Positions 19,749 through 31,952 of a stretch of DNA of 64,000 nt are shown in pieces; the stretch's first letter is position 1; every line of letters starts with the position of its first letter. Under the pieces are notes generated by a model that saw only the letters and a program-made list of their open reading frames with translations, was not told the DNA's origin and ran no database searches. The stretch lies in NCBI GenBank assembly GCA_016617785.1, contig JADILM010000003.1, positions 1,302,001 through 1,366,000 on the forward strand, in the 5' to 3' direction. This DNA is from Sporobolomyces roseus (Eukaryota > Basidiomycota > Microbotryomycetes > Sporidiobolales > Sporidiobolaceae). The position numbers and the translations under genes are program-made.

Positions 19749-21487
19749 CTAGTTCGAAACGGTGCGAACGCTCGATACGCGACCGGGCGAAGTTGCAGGT
19801 GCGAACGAGAAAGCCTCGACTTGAGTGTTCAACTTTGTAGGTCCGGGATCGACAAAGATGGGAGGTGGAGAAGGAGTCTCGGTCGAGAGGTTCAAGATAC
19901 TCATGCGATCGATCTCCTGAGGGCGTGCAGCGAGTGTTGAAGGATCAGCCTGTCGCGATGCTTCACAAGAAGAGTAGTAAGGGTGGGCTGAACGAGGAGA
20001 GGAAGTAGGAACGCCGTGGCAGAGGTGTCGAAGGCTGGTTTCGAAAGAACGAGGGACAGCGGTTTCGGGCTGGGGAGCGGGTGGAGGACGCATGTAGGAT
20101 GACGAAGGTGGAAGATCGGTCGTCACATTCGATGCGTGACGAGACCTCGCCGACGATGAAGCGGAGGAAGCGAGAGAAGACGAACGGGGACGAGAGGACG
20201 GACGAGCTGTCGAGTAAGTGCTACTTGCTGAAGCTGCGAAAGAGCTCAAACGTCAACAAGCTATCAAGCGAGAAGAAGGAAGGGGAATGTCTTCACCACG
20301 ACGAGCGAACTGAACGAGGTTGCTAGCTGCAGTCTTGTCTTGTTTCGAAGGAGGAGACGAGCGAGAAGGAGTAGGTTTCCTCATAGCTTGTTCGGCCCTC
20401 GTTCGCCTCTGAGCTTCGTGAATACGATCCCTTGCTCCTGCATCAAGCTTGTATGTTCCGTTGACAGGCTGTGGCGAAATCAAATCAACGTCGAGAAACG
20501 AGTTGACGAAGGGAAGAAGCTTTAACCAACCTTGAATCTCTCGACGCCAATCGCTTCTAGCTCGCGTTCAATCAAAGCGATTGTATTCGGCTGAGGGAGA
20601 CCTGCGGAGGTGAGCACCGTGATTTAGCGGAATCTTCGAGAAGACGGATTTGAGCGTTTCATTGATAGCGTACCTTTGCTTTCGCGATCTCTAGCGCGTC
20701 TCGCTGCCACCAGCCCGCAAGGATTGCAGAGCGATCTCACACCGGCAGGGCCTAGAACGAGAGTCAAGTCAGCTTTAGGGACCAGAAAAAGGGAGGAGAC
20801 CGGCTCGCCTCGTCTCCACTCGCTGGTCGCGGTAACTGCACACACTCCACAGCTGCTCGGAGGAATCTTTGCAGCTCGACCAGATCTCTCGACTTCCGAT
20901 TTCGCTTGAGTCTGCGTCGCTCGACTCCAACTGGTCAGTCAGCTCGATCTGACGAACGAGAAAACGAGACAGGGAAAGCTGACGGGAGCGACTGGTGGGC
21001 GACTGATAGCACGCTCGGGCTCAATGTAGCGAAGCTGGGAGCTGGGAGGAAGAGAAGGGGGCGAGGTTGAAGGTGGAGGAACGAAAATAGAGGGGTACGA
21101 ACGTCCGTTTTCGCTCATTCGATGGTATTGAGGGAGAGGGAGAGATCGTCGAAGGTGAGTGATCAAATCAGGAGTCGCGCTTGAGCTTGATCCAGAACTT
21201 CTTTGCGGCATCCCTCCAATGTTTTGAGGCGGTGAAGCAGGAACTCCAGGTGAATGATAGAAATGTGTAGGAGTGCGATTCGAAATGAGTGGAACGCTGT
21301 ACCAACTTGGAGCAGTCAAAGGTCGTCGTTTCTTGGACAATAATGACTCGTCATCTTCTTGTCCTGGGGGAAGAGTCGGAGTCGAAGAGGCAACAGATGA
21401 ACGGCGAATTGGCGAAAGAGGGAGTTTTGACGAAGGAGGACTCGAGGTTTGCGAACGACGTCCGTACGTGTTGAGCGTGTTCGACAT
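19749..21487 (-). CDS. GATA-type (IVb) zinc-finger transcription factor
   Basis: Six exons join in phase to 470 residues: 21487-20984, 20911-20809, 20751-20674, 20601-20531, 20468-20297 and 20233-19749. The long Ser/Pro-rich N-terminal region is followed near residue 180 by a CX2CX18CX2C finger: CGVCAVTATSEWRRGPAG then LCNPCGLVAARR, the class found in NsdD/WC-2-like fungal GATA factors. The finger is split by an intron with a GC donor (GAG|GCGAGC) and TAG acceptor; using it restores the family sequence WRRGPAG exactly, while the nearby GT alternative breaks the frame. A basic stretch follows the finger and a second helical region (GARDRIHEAQRRTRAEQAM) comes after. LCNPCG instead of LCNACG is a small deviation. 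Target genes cannot be inferred; light or developmental regulators use this finger type. Confidence 0.85.
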
Positions 21488-21999
21488 CTTTTCCCTTGGG
21501 TGAGAGGCTGTAGGGAAGTGGACAAGGAAAGCGAGGTTAGCCTCAAGGTGGAGATGAGACAAAAGGCAACAGACAGGGTTTAGACGTTTGGGAAACAAGG
21601 GGACTCGTGCTCACCTGCAGCCTTGATCTGTTAGTCGAGTCTGGCTGAACGATGAGTATGGGTAGTAAGTAATCGATGAAGAGGGGGAGAGAGGGGCAAA
21701 GCGAGGGACTGCGATATTCGAGGAAGAAGAAGAAGAAGAAACCTTCGTTTTCGGAGGCCGTGGAGCGGGAATAGATCATTCTATCACGTGAGCAGCAGAG
21801 TGACTTTGAATACTTGAATGACGACCGCTACCTCACGTAGGCGACCTACGAAACGACCTCACTTTACTCTTTCGAGCTCGACTGTTACTTCGTTCGATTC
21901 GGGGTGAAGCACGAGCAGGACAGACGTCAATCGTGAGTGCCTCTGCGGCGGTCTCATGGGAAAGTTAATGAGATATAGGTACGTATGAAGAGGGTTTGG
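21488..21999. other. Intergenic region with GAA repeat
   Basis: 512 bp between the TBC gene end and the GATA-factor start, both on the minus strand; expected to carry the GATA-factor promoter. It contains a (GAA)6 run at about 21723-21740. No gene is supported. Confidence 0.5.
21723..21740. repeat. (GAA)6 trinucleotide run
   Basis: Perfect GAA repeat of about 18 nt upstream of the minus-strand GATA-factor gene, outside its coding exons. Confidence 0.85.
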
Positions 22000-24900
22000 C
22001 TACAGGAGTCCTCCGTCGTCTTTCGCTAACAGATCTGCATAAAAGAGTCCTTGTCAGCAAACAGAACGGATGCACAGAGAGAGAGACTGAGCTCACCTTT
22101 ACTCGATGCCTCATCAGCTTGTAACATCGCATCGACTTCGCCCATCAATCCACCTTCGTCTACATCGCCGACGAATTCATCTCCATCGCCCTCAGTAGCC
22201 TCGTCGATCGTGAATTGAGGTCTTTGCATCGCTTGTTGAGCGAGAGCTTGAACATCGATATCGAGCGCTCCTCCTCCTCCTGGTTGAGGTGAAGAAGACG
22301 ATGATGAAGATCCAGCTTTCTCGTCTGCCCATGGGTTGTCTTGAGTTGGGTAAGCGGGTATTCGCATCGCTGCCGCCGAGAGGGGATTGATCGCTTCGGG
22401 AAGAGGGGCAGCGACGACCGGTGGAGGCTTCTTGCGATTCGAGGTCGAGAAAAGTTGATCTCGAGCAGTCGGCTCGATTGCTGCTGAAGCTGCGTCCAGT
22501 TTCCCGATACTCGGTCCTGAGAAAGATTCGAGGTAGTTAGCAAATGAGACGAGAAAAGGATAAGAACGAGATCAGACTGACTCTGCTCAACGGTCTGAAT
22601 GTCAAGCCGTTTGCCGATGTCATCGGCGAGGCGATTGAAGCGCTCCTATGCGAGAGGATCGCAAGCGAAATGAGCTCACGAGAAGGAGACGAAAGAGAGG
22701 GAAGCTGGAGACTGACCTTGTTCTCGTCAGTCGTGACAGCGTTGACAATTCCTCTCCACCAGCCTCCAGCAATAGTCTGAGGTTTCGGCTTCTCTTCTGG
22801 TACAAGAACATCTAACCGCCAACTCGCAGTGAGGTCCGATTCGAAGAAGTCCTCGAGGAGAGCGTCGGCGAGAATGCACATTCGGAAAGTAGCGAGTGAG
22901 AGGTAAGGTCGATTCGGGTTCTCTGTAGGATCGTCGGAGGTCGAGTCGGATTCGTCGGGAATGACAGGTTTCGTACTTTCGGCGTATTCGAACAAGTTCT
23001 GAATGAGATTCGAGACACTTCCGAGGTAGCGATCACCAGGTTCGTTTCGAAAGATGAACTGTTCAGGCCACGAGGCGAGAGTGAGTAAGAGCTCAAATCT
23101 ATGATGGTGAAGAAGCTGCTCACGAGGAGGACTTCGGAAACTTGCAAGATCTCATCTTTTGTCAAGAAACCATCTCGATCCGAATCATGAATGGCGAACA
23201 ACCAAGCGAGATTCGTCATGAGATCGTTAAACAACACTCCATCGAGACCGTGAACGATGTCCTGTTACGAAATCCAAGTGAGCGACCTGTCAGACAGCTC
23301 GAGTGAACGAGACTAACCTGAAAAGATAGTGAGCCTGTCAAAGTCTTGTCCCAAGCAGTGAAGATACGATCGATGAATTGATGATCCGCAGGTTGACGGT
23401 CGATATGTTCGAGTAATCCATTCTTGACAATTCGTTCGTTCCTCGCCCAAGTCGCAACATCGGCCATAAAAGTTCCAAATCCAGCTCGATCTATCCGATC
23501 TTCTGGTTTATCTTCCTTGTCCGGTTTGTCCTGATTACCCGTCTTGGTCGAAGATGTAGTCGATTCTCTCCCTCGAGTAGCGTTCGAAGCAGTTCGACTC
23601 CGTAGTCCAGTGAGATTCGTCGGTGGGGGCTTCGTTCGCTCTTTCTGTCGGAGAACGGCGAATTGGAAGTGATCGTAGGCGAGTCCGAGCTGCTCCTTGT
23701 TGAGTCGACCTGTACTGTTGAGATTTCGAATAGCGGTACGTTTGGCGAAGGTTTCGATTGAAACGACGACTTCGGCTCGGAAACGTTTTCGTTCACTTGC
23801 GATAGTATCGTCGGTGATGGTCGAGAACTCTCGGAAAGCGACGACGACTGGAGAGAGATGCAGGAGTTAGCGAGAGCGTCAAGAAGAGGAGTTGAGACGG
23901 ATTTCGACCTACATAATTCTTGGAACTTGGTAACTCCTCGCTGTCTCGAATCATACGAGTCGGGGTAGGCCGAGTCTCCGAGAGTCAAGAAGTAGGCTTT
24001 AAGAACGCTGGAGAACGGAGTCACACATTAGCTTCCGAAGCAGTCGAGATTGAGCAAGAGCGATGCTTACTTGATGAAAGCGCCATCGTCGGTCGTCTCG
24101 AGGAGCTCTTTCGAGTTGAGTTTGAGGATGGCGAGACTGTTCAAGAGGTGCGTAAGCTTGAGAAACAGTGCTTTATCGACAAAAGTGTTGCTCACCCAAC
24201 TTGGAAAAGTACTTTCGGACCCATCAAGAAGAAGCAATCGATGATCCGGAAAGCGAAGACCATCGGCATTGATGAGATGTAGAGGGAGAGGAACCACGGC
24301 AGACTCGCGACGGAGAGTTGAATGTCGGCTCGAACAAAGTGCTCGTGGATCGAGGGGAGACATCGTTGGACGAGGTGTTCGAACACTCTTTGATCGAGGA
24401 CAGTTCCGTACATCGAGGGGCTACGCGAGGACAGCTAGTCATCAGTCCAGATCTGATGATGAGGGGAGAGCTACTCACCTGTAGTAGCCTGGCAGCATTC
24501 GATCGCATAGCACCGAGAGACACCAAAAGCATTGTTCCTCCGACATGTAGATCAGGAACGAAGCGACAATGAGATTCATAGCCTGTGAGCGAAGAGGTCA
24601 GTTGACGTCTCGGAGCTAGGCGAGAGATCAGCAAGGGAGACTGACTTGACAATATCCCAGAGTCGGATTACTCCAAGCATAAGCAGTCAACACACGACGC
24701 ATAGCATCGATACCTCGATCATCTTGATAAGCGGAATATTCAGGCAATCTATTGTGCACCAAAGATTAGCGCAATTCTCGTTGTAGAGCGAAGTCAGCGA
24801 GCTCACGAGCGATGCAGATCTTTCTCGATATCGTCTGTACTGGCACTCCTTCGTCCCTCGTTATCCTTTAGGATCTGTTCGTATACTCCCGGGTTGTGCA

Positions 24901-26056
24901 GCCGCAGGAACATTGATCCACACGCGAGTTCCCAAATCTCTCCTCGCAATCGATTCGGTAGACCGACCAAGACGAGACGAGTAAACGATGGATATCGGAC
25001 GAGAGTGAGATTGCGACCGTAATCTGTCGGGAAGATAGAAGAGCATGAGCGAAATCGAATAGAACAAGGTTGCGAGAGTTGCTTACTTGTCAAGTAATCC
25101 TTCCACAGCTTCATCTTGCTCTTCTCTCGTAGCTTGCGAGGATCTCCAGGGTACTTGAAGATCATTCCTCTGTGGAATCAAGAATTCTCGAGTGAGCTGA
25201 CAGCAGTTCTCGAATGACGAGACGAACGCACAATCCAGTATGAAACCCTCCCTCCGTGCCAGACTGAGTAGTCCATGGTTCATCCTCATCGAGCTGCCTG
25301 CCTTTCCCCTTGTCCTCAAACGATATCAATTCTCCAACTTTTGCATCTTCGCTCTTCTTCTTCCGATCCTCCTGATCGAAGTTCGGGGAGAGATACCATT
25401 CGGAGAAGAACGTGTGGGAGAAAGGTTTGAGAGATTTCATCATTGGTAGTGAAGCCTTGAGTCGTACTCGGAGGTTCGCACAGAATTGATCATTCGTAGG
25501 TCGAAGGGAATTTAGTTGAACAACCTGTTACTCTTCCCGATAAGCGCCATCTTCGGGCAATGAGTTTTGAGAGTAGTACTGACGATACGTAGGCCATGAA
25601 AGATTGTCAAAGCGAGAGCGAATGCTCCATATTCTGTTCCTTCTTGACCTGGAGCGAGTTTCTCGACTCTCCTCACAGTCGCCAGCGGTAAAGTGAGTCG
25701 ACAGGATCGCCTGTCAAGTGAAGTGAAAGTGATGAAAGAGGTCGAGAGGTAGAGTTTGCCAGACTAGAAGAAGAGAACGAGAGGGGTTCAGTCAGAGACA
25801 GGGAGGAGAGGGTCAGAGGGAAGAAGAGGGAACGTACGAAAGCCTCGTCTTGACCAGATAACATCAAGACAGCATGTACCTCTCCCAAGGGGTTCTCATC
25901 ATCAGGTAAGCCGAATGCTTCTCGAAAGAGATCCTACAAGATGATGATTCGGAATCTCAGCAGTCTCAATGCGCTTTGAGGGGAAGCAGAGGGAGGACTC
26001 ACCTCTTTCGTAGGATCCCTGAAATAAGCTTTGCGTTGCTGTGTACGCAACGACAT
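22000..26056 (-). CDS. GRAM-TBC Rab GTPase-activating protein with EF-hand
   Basis: Rab GAP of the TBC1D8/9 - yeast Mdr1/Gyp2 type, acting in membrane traffic. The N-terminus ([18 protein letters not shown]) leads into a GRAM lipid-binding domain ([32 protein letters not shown]). The TBC domain spans roughly 24930-24060: [16 protein letters not shown], then the arginine-finger motif IEKDLHRS (IxxDxxR) and glutamine-finger motif LGYCQAMN (YxQ), both intact, and [13 protein letters not shown] canonical EF-hand loop [12 protein letters not shown] lies near 23190, inside the region where this subfamily has one. The C-terminus includes an NPWAD motif and an acidic segment, ending DGGLL after a final 3' exon at about 22034-22000. 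More than ten introns are needed; outer limits are secure, inner boundaries approximate. Confidence 0.88.
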
Positions 26057-26459
26057 GCCCTTTGATACCAAAAGTCGGAGGGGAAAAGAGTCGAGAGGGT
26101 GCCGAGGAGGGGAAAGGGAGAGGAAGGAGGGAAGAGAGAGAGTGCTGATCGTAGGGCGTTCTACGATAGATCTCAACTGAACAACGAAAGACTTGTGCTA
26201 GAGCGTAATGAAAGTCGAAAAAGTGAACTGGGCGAAAAGGAGCATTTTTGAATCGCTTCGCAGGCAGAATTGTGCGAACTCTTCACGACGAGCTCCATTG
26301 GACGTCGACGGATTGATATCATTGAGAGGAGACATAAACAGGTATCGTTAAGGCTACAAAAAGGGTGAGAGAGACAGAGAGGGTGACAACAGATAATTCC
26401 CAAAGATTCTAAAAGAAAAGGTCCCTATACAGCTAGTGTAGAGTGACGATCAACGTTAC
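26057..26459. other. Intergenic region upstream of the Rab GAP
   Basis: 403 bp between two minus-strand genes. No supported gene; likely Rab-GAP promoter plus the 3' end of the membrane-protein gene. Confidence 0.5.
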
Positions 26460-27656
26460 TCATTCAGTCTTGACATCTTCCAGCTCTGCCCATTCGTCGA
26501 CCGTGCGAGCCTTTCCAACCTTGTGACCTTCAGCTTCAACGACCTGACGATCTTTCATTCCTAAACGAGGTTGAGCTCCTCCTTCCCTCTTCGCAACCGC
26601 CTTCTCCTGTCCCTCCGTACCTCCCGAGGTTACCTTCTTGACCTTTCGCCTCGATGGCTTTCCTCCTTCAACGTGAACTCGATCGACGACGACCGCTTGA
26701 GCTTCGGAAGAATCCAATGGTGCTGAACTCCCCACTTTCGCATCCGCTTGTTTCGCTGCCGACATCTTCTTCATTCGGTTAATCTGAGCTTGACGTTCGG
26801 CAGGTACTGCAGGTCGACTAGGAGATCTTCCAGCATCGTCGAAAGAAGCATCGACGTTCGAGTCATCTCGTCGATCAACGACTCCGACATGCTTCGCCTT
26901 GTCCTCCTCCGTTGCCGCAGCCTTTCCGAAACGAAGTGGTCGGCGACGAGGTTGGAGACCAGTGTTGCTGATGAGGAGTTCAGGGTGAGCACGGTAAAGG
27001 TCTCCATCGTGACTCCTTCCGATGTGACCGGAATCGTGCTTGACTGGGACGACATGTTGTTGAGGGGGAATGCGATGAGGGAAGGAATCCTCCCAAGCTC
27101 GTCGTTGTGCCGTTTCGCCAATCGGCATCGTTCGCTGCTGAGGTTTGTTGTTTCGAACACCAGAGACTGTCGGAGGGGAATAATAGGTAGGAGCGTGAGA
27201 CTTGCTGAGAAGTCTCGAAGATCGATGATGGAAGAGGGAAGCGAGGGGTCCAGGGAGGAAAGAAGCGAGGTAGGTCGCGGAGAAGACGATGAGGAAGAGA
27301 GTGAGGACTTTCGAAGGGGTGAGGACGACGCCTTGGCGAGCGGCGGCTAGTCGGATGATGGTAGCGGTAGAGGTACGACGGTGATGGGCGTAGGCGACAC
27401 TAGACCTTCGAGGACCATGAGTTGGCAGGACCGTCTTTTCCTTCTCGTTTCTCTTTTCCGCCTCTTTCGTATTCCGCACCGGAACTTCTGTTGAGGCTCG
27501 AGTCGGAGTGACTGGAGGAGAATCGGGATAGATGGAGATGTGGGTCGAATGAGGGACGATTTGCTGCTTCCTGTCGAAGTAAGCGTCGAGGGGAGTTTCG
27601 GGAGGAGTCGAAGGCATCGAGACTCGTCGACGGTGTTGGTTCAAACTCGACATCAT
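26460..27656 (-). CDS. Unknown single-pass membrane protein
   Basis: I do not recognise this gene. It is one uninterrupted frame of 398 residues. The basic, Ser/Thr-rich N-terminal 115 residues end in RRSSVAYAHHRRTSTATI, followed by one hydrophobic segment (VLTLFLIVFSATYLASFLP, about residues 118-136). The rest is hydrophilic, His- and Arg-rich and probably disordered, ending in an acidic stretch (VDEWAELEDVKTE). The positive charge before the segment suggests a type II orientation with the tail outside or in the lumen; some fungal Golgi proteins look like this, but no glycosyltransferase motif is present. Just upstream a GTGAGT donor near 27742 and a CAG acceptor before CATAGATACATCTGAA mark a probable 5'-UTR intron. 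Two adjacent ATGs could start it. Confidence 0.7.
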   Translation of the reverse strand: MMSSLNQHRRRVSMPSTPPETPLDAYFDRKQQIVPHSTHISIYPDSPPVTPTRASTEVPVRNTKEAEKRNEKEKTVLPTHGPRRSSVAYAHHRRTSTATIIRLAAARQGVVLTPSKVLTLFLIVFSATYLASFLPGPLASLFHHRSSRLLSKSHAPTYYSPPTVSGVRNNKPQQRTMPIGETAQRRAWEDSFPHRIPPQQHVVPVKHDSGHIGRSHDGDLYRAHPELLISNTGLQPRRRPLRFGKAAATEEDKAKHVGVVDRRDDSNVDASFDDAGRSPSRPAVPAERQAQINRMKKMSAAKQADAKVGSSAPLDSSEAQAVVVDRVHVEGGKPSRRKVKKVTSGGTEGQEKAVAKREGGAQPRLGMKDRQVVEAEGHKVGKARTVDEWAELEDVKTE

Positions 27657-29200
27657 TTCAGATGTATCTATGCTGTTAGATGTCAGCTAATGATACGGGC
27701 TGGCTCGTCAAGGAGGAGGAGAAGGACTGGCGGGACTCACTTTTAAGGTTTGAACTCGTGCGAATGATCCCTTGAATATGGTGAATGCCGATTCCAGATC
27801 AGCGTGTTAGCGTGTCGTGTAGTCTACGAGTTTGTGAAGGGCAAAAGCGAGTAGATACGTTCAGGAGCAAGGGAGAAAGAAAGCGATTCAAATCTCATTG
27901 CTTGCTCTTTTTCGAGGGACTCTATTAGGGAAATGAAACCCTTGCCCAAGCGGGATAGTAGGCAAGTACTTTAGAGAGACCGGGAGCCTCTGTAAAAGAC
28001 TGAACGAGGTCGATCTCCAGGTCGAAAGTGAGCCGAAAGAAGCAAAGCGTCAAGCCAACTTGCCAACTCCGTCCAAACTCTTCGGCTCGATTTGTTCTTT
28101 TTTGTTCTGTAGGGTCGATACATCTATAGTGCTCTCGATACAGTAGAACCCCCTTATCTCTTCTATCCTTTCGTCATTGCTTGTCTTTCGTCGTCGTCGT
28201 CGTCGCTGCGTCGAATTTTCCTGTCGTTTCAACCCCTCCCACGACTACGCACCTGCCTTGTTCTACAGTCTCTGGAAACGTGAGGCTGTGCTTTTCGCTC
28301 GGTATGGTTGACTTCCCTTTGTCGTCGTTAAATTGAGCTTTTCCTTTTGTCTCTTCCTCTCACCCTTTTCTCGTCTCCCGCTCCCCTCTCTCTCATGCGC
28401 CGTTGAGATCACAAAGGTCGTCGGTTAATTGTCCTTGCAGCACTGTGCTAGAAAATAGCGGGAATAAGCTGTGTGATGGAATCGACCTTCCTCTGAGCGA
28501 AACAAGTTCTTCCTTCGTGCAGAGTGTTCGAATCGCAACCCCGACGTCGAGAGCTTCGCAGGGTCAGAGGTGGATCCTCGGTCGAGCACTCGCTGCTGAC
28601 TGAGACCGTTGCGAAAGTGCTCAAATTGACCCGGCTGAGATCGACATTCGTCTTTCTGCCTCCCGACCCACACTCACCAACGTCGTCTCCCTCGGCTCGT
28701 CCCTTGTCGTCAGGGTCGTTGCAGTATAACAAAGACGTCGTCGAAGTCTTCGCAAGAAATCGAGCACTTCTTCGAAAGAACGAACTTCGATGTCAAACAG
28801 CGATGAGAGTGCATCACAAGAAGCTGTGCAAGTGATACTTCGAAAAGAAAGTGTGAAGCACATTCCACAGAGTGCTGAATTTCATTGCGCGTTCCGTCGC
28901 GCTTTGCTATTTTGCGATCAATCAACAAATCCCTCCCTTCTTTTTTCCCCTTCACCCTTCGCTTCTTCTGCACCTACCCTTCTTCGTTCGAACCTTGTTC
29001 TTTCTTTCGCCTTGTTCTACCACAAACCTCTTCTTTCCCCCTCGACTCTCCTCTCTGTCTCCTCGCCACAACTCATCTCAGAGACAGTCTCGGAAATCCT
29101 CTCTCTAGAAAAACCGTTTGACAACGCGATTCCCTCGGCCTCCCAATCTTTCTTTCCCTCTCCCTCTCTCCTCTCATTCCCACACGAATAATCCTGCACA
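27657..29200. promoter_or_regulatory. Large divergent intergenic region
   Basis: About 1.5 kb between the divergent starts of the membrane protein (-) and the arrestin-like gene (+), the largest gap in the window. It includes a probable 5'-UTR intron of the minus-strand gene (about 27742-27677), a CGT trinucleotide run near 28189-28205 and long C/T-rich tracts from about 28930 to 29180 on the arrestin side. Open frames at 28400-28860 exist in both directions but show no motif, codon bias or splice logic that I can defend. Confidence 0.5.
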
Positions 29201-31498
29201 ATGTCGCGTACTCGTCCTGCACCTCCTTCGCTGTCTCCTCTCAACCTGCATCAATCCTGGACTCCTTCTTCCCCCTCTCCTTCAACAACTTCTCATCAAC
29301 TCGAAGAATCTTCAGCACGAATGTTCGACGCGCCTCCAACAAGTCCTCGGAAACCTTTCAGTATGGCAGAACTGGCAGCACAAGCAATCGCTAGACCAAG
29401 ATCGATGGAACCCAGTTGGGCGGAAAGGGAAGATCTCGCAGAATGCCCTCCTTCTCCTACTTCATCTTGCGCCAGTGATGAGGACGACTACGATGAAGGT
29501 AGTTCTCCATGGACTCAACCATCTTCATGCGCGATGACCCCTTCTTCCTCGGCTGGATCCTTCTGTCTACCTCCTCCTCGAATTCAACCAGTCGCGTCTA
29601 CTTCCGCCTCCTCTTATCCTCCTCTCTCTCCTCCTCCTACACCACCGAAACCCGTACTCTCACGAACGATCAGTCACACTCCCGCTCCCACCTCGAACGA
29701 TCCTTGGGCTGGTGCCGAGTTCTCCTTGAAACTCCTCTTCACTTCCCCTTCCCCTTCCTCCTCTTCTTCGTCAAACCTCTCTCCCCAAGATGAAGCAGAA
29801 CAGACTCTTCCTCCAGCCTTCTTCCCTTCGCAACGCATCTCTTTCTCTCCTCGACTTCGCATCACTTCGGCAAACGGTCTCGCTTTCTCTTCTCTCGGTG
29901 GAATGCATCTCGGTGTCACAGGGATGTGCGAGACTCTCGACGGAGATGGACAAGTCAAGAGCAAGAGGATGATCGCAGACTTCTGCATCGATCTCTCGAG
30001 CGGTCTCAAGATTTGGAAACGTGATGCGGATAATGCGAGGAAAGCTGCAGCTCACCGGGCGGGACGAGTGGACGACGTCGAGGACAACGAGACGAGACTT
30101 CCTCCTGGAACCTACGTACTCCCTCTCAGCATGAAGGTCCCAAACTCGGAGCGATTGTGAGTTGCAACTTTTCCGCTCTTTTTAGCTTACTTTGCAGAGA
30201 CTAATCCCCTCGCTGTGAATAGACCGCCTTCTTTCGAATGTGCTCAATTCCGTATCTCCTACACCATGTCCATCGCCCTCTTCTCGACCATGACTAGCGC
30301 AAACGGTACCCCTCGACGACTCAAAGTCTTCTCGATCCCTTTCCACGTTCTTCCTTCGACCCTCCCTTCTCCAGCTCCCGAACTTCCCGTTCTCACTCAC
30401 GATCACAAGAAGGGAGTCTTCGCATCCTTGATGAAATCACTGTCATTCTCTTCGACCCCTCGACAAACTGAAACCGGTTACCACATCGTCTACCCTTCTT
30501 TACCCACTTCTCACTTCTCCCCCGGTGCTCACGCTTCGATCCCCGTCTCCCTTCGAATCGTCGATCGACCCCTCGAACCCACCGACCTCTATATTCGACT
30601 CGCAATCGTTCGTAAGACTTACGTTCGAGAATCTTCTTCAATGTCATTGGCGAACGCGATCGAGGATGAATGGGGATTAGGTACTGGAGTGTCATTGGCT
30701 GCGATGGGATATCCTGAAGAAGTGATCGTCGAACCGTGGTGCAAAGAGGAGGAAGAGATCGTTAGTCGTTGGGGATGGGTCCCTTACTCTTCTCGACCTG
30801 GAGCCGACCCAACTCAGAAAGCCGAAGTAGTCATCAACGATATCGCTCTACCTCTGATCGGTTCCGATGGGATGGGATGGGATCACGGTTATTCGACTTC
30901 ACTCGATTTGGAACCGACTTCGACTCCTACCCTCACTCACGGAGAGTGTTCCTGGTTCTCCCCTTCGTTCCGTAACCGACCACCCGTACAAAAGGAATAC
31001 GGCAAACACGTTCACGTTTCTTCCCGATTCTTCTTATCCGTCGAAGTAGGATTCGCTTCTCCTCAATTATCCGAAACTCTCTCTGCACTAGGCGACGAAT
31101 CCCCCGATCTCGAACTCCCTCAACCCAACACTTTCACTCGACCTACTTCTCCTCGTACCTCCGCTTACTCGAACGCGTCCATCTCGAACCCTTTCCACAT
31201 CCCATCTTCACGTTCTCGAACTTCGGCCGAAACTCGTCCTGGTTCCCTCCCCTTCCCTGGTAAACTTAGGGAACTCTTCATCCCCATCACGATCGGATCC
31301 GTCGCTGAACCAGGACTCAATTGTTTCACCCAACAACGTACCGAGGCGGAGACTGAATCGAGGAGGAGAGAACGAGAACAACGAGAGGAGCGAGGAGAAG
31401 ATGTTAGGAGAGAGGAAGGAGAAGGACCTGAAGGTGCTTGGCTATGCGCTCCTCCTACTTATGGAGAAGCCGTCAAAGCTACTCCCGCTTACGAATGA
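29201..31498 (+). CDS. Alpha-arrestin-like trafficking adaptor (PPxY)
   Basis: Exons 29201-30156 and 30223-31498 join in phase to 743 residues. The first 170 residues are Ser/Pro-rich; the core contains arrestin-like beta-sandwich features: ISFSPRLRITSANGLAF, DLSSGLKIWKRD, LPPGTYVLPLSMKVPNSERLPPSF with ISYTMSIALFSTM (the arrestin-N type 'PxG.y.fpF.i.lP...lP.Sfe..' pattern), and a C-terminal domain (FSPGAHASIPVSLRI, DLYIRLAIVRKTYV). Near the end lies APPTYGEAV, a PPxY motif of the sort that binds WW domains of Rsp5/Nedd4 ubiquitin ligases, which is how fungal arrestin-related adaptors drive endocytosis of plasma-membrane transporters. Assignment rests on these patterns rather than a full-length match. 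A Lys/Arg/Glu-rich helix lies just before the motif. Confidence 0.75.
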
Positions 31499-31952
31499 AC
31501 GGACTTCGTTTCTGCTTTTTTACGACTTGTATCTTTTTCCCTTCTTCTTGACGTTTTGACGACTTTCTTCAATCTGTTGGATATCTCTCTCTCTCTCTCA
31601 CGCACTTGACTTGATGATCAGTATATTTTTGTCTACCTGGGTTGTACGCTTACTTTGTATCCTGATTTTATATATTCTCTTGAATAACGATTTACTCTCG
31701 CAACGCAATCTCTGTTTCCTTGCACTCATTCGCTTCCTATCCTATTCTGCTCGAGAGTACGAGAGTGAAACTCGAAGGGCGGAGTCGCTTCGAGAACTGG
31801 TGAAAATGAGCAACTAAACATTACGACAAAAATAACCAAAGAACCATTGCGAAACCCTTTTCTCCCTCCATCCCTTCAAGCCTCAATCCGCTTTCCTTAC
31901 CCTCGATCCCTATCTCCTCTACTCCTCATCGGCTCCTGAAACATGTGTCGTT
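31499..31952. other. Convergent 3' intergenic region
   Basis: 454 bp between the arrestin-like gene (+) and the OHCU decarboxylase gene (-). It is T-rich at 31500-31660, including a CT repeat near 31587-31600. No gene supported. Confidence 0.5.

Noticed and set aside
28400..29195. Possible small genes upstream of the arrestin-like gene
   Set aside because: Several overlapping frames on both strands with basic or Pro/Ser/Phe-rich products; more like a long pyrimidine-rich leader than coding sequence.
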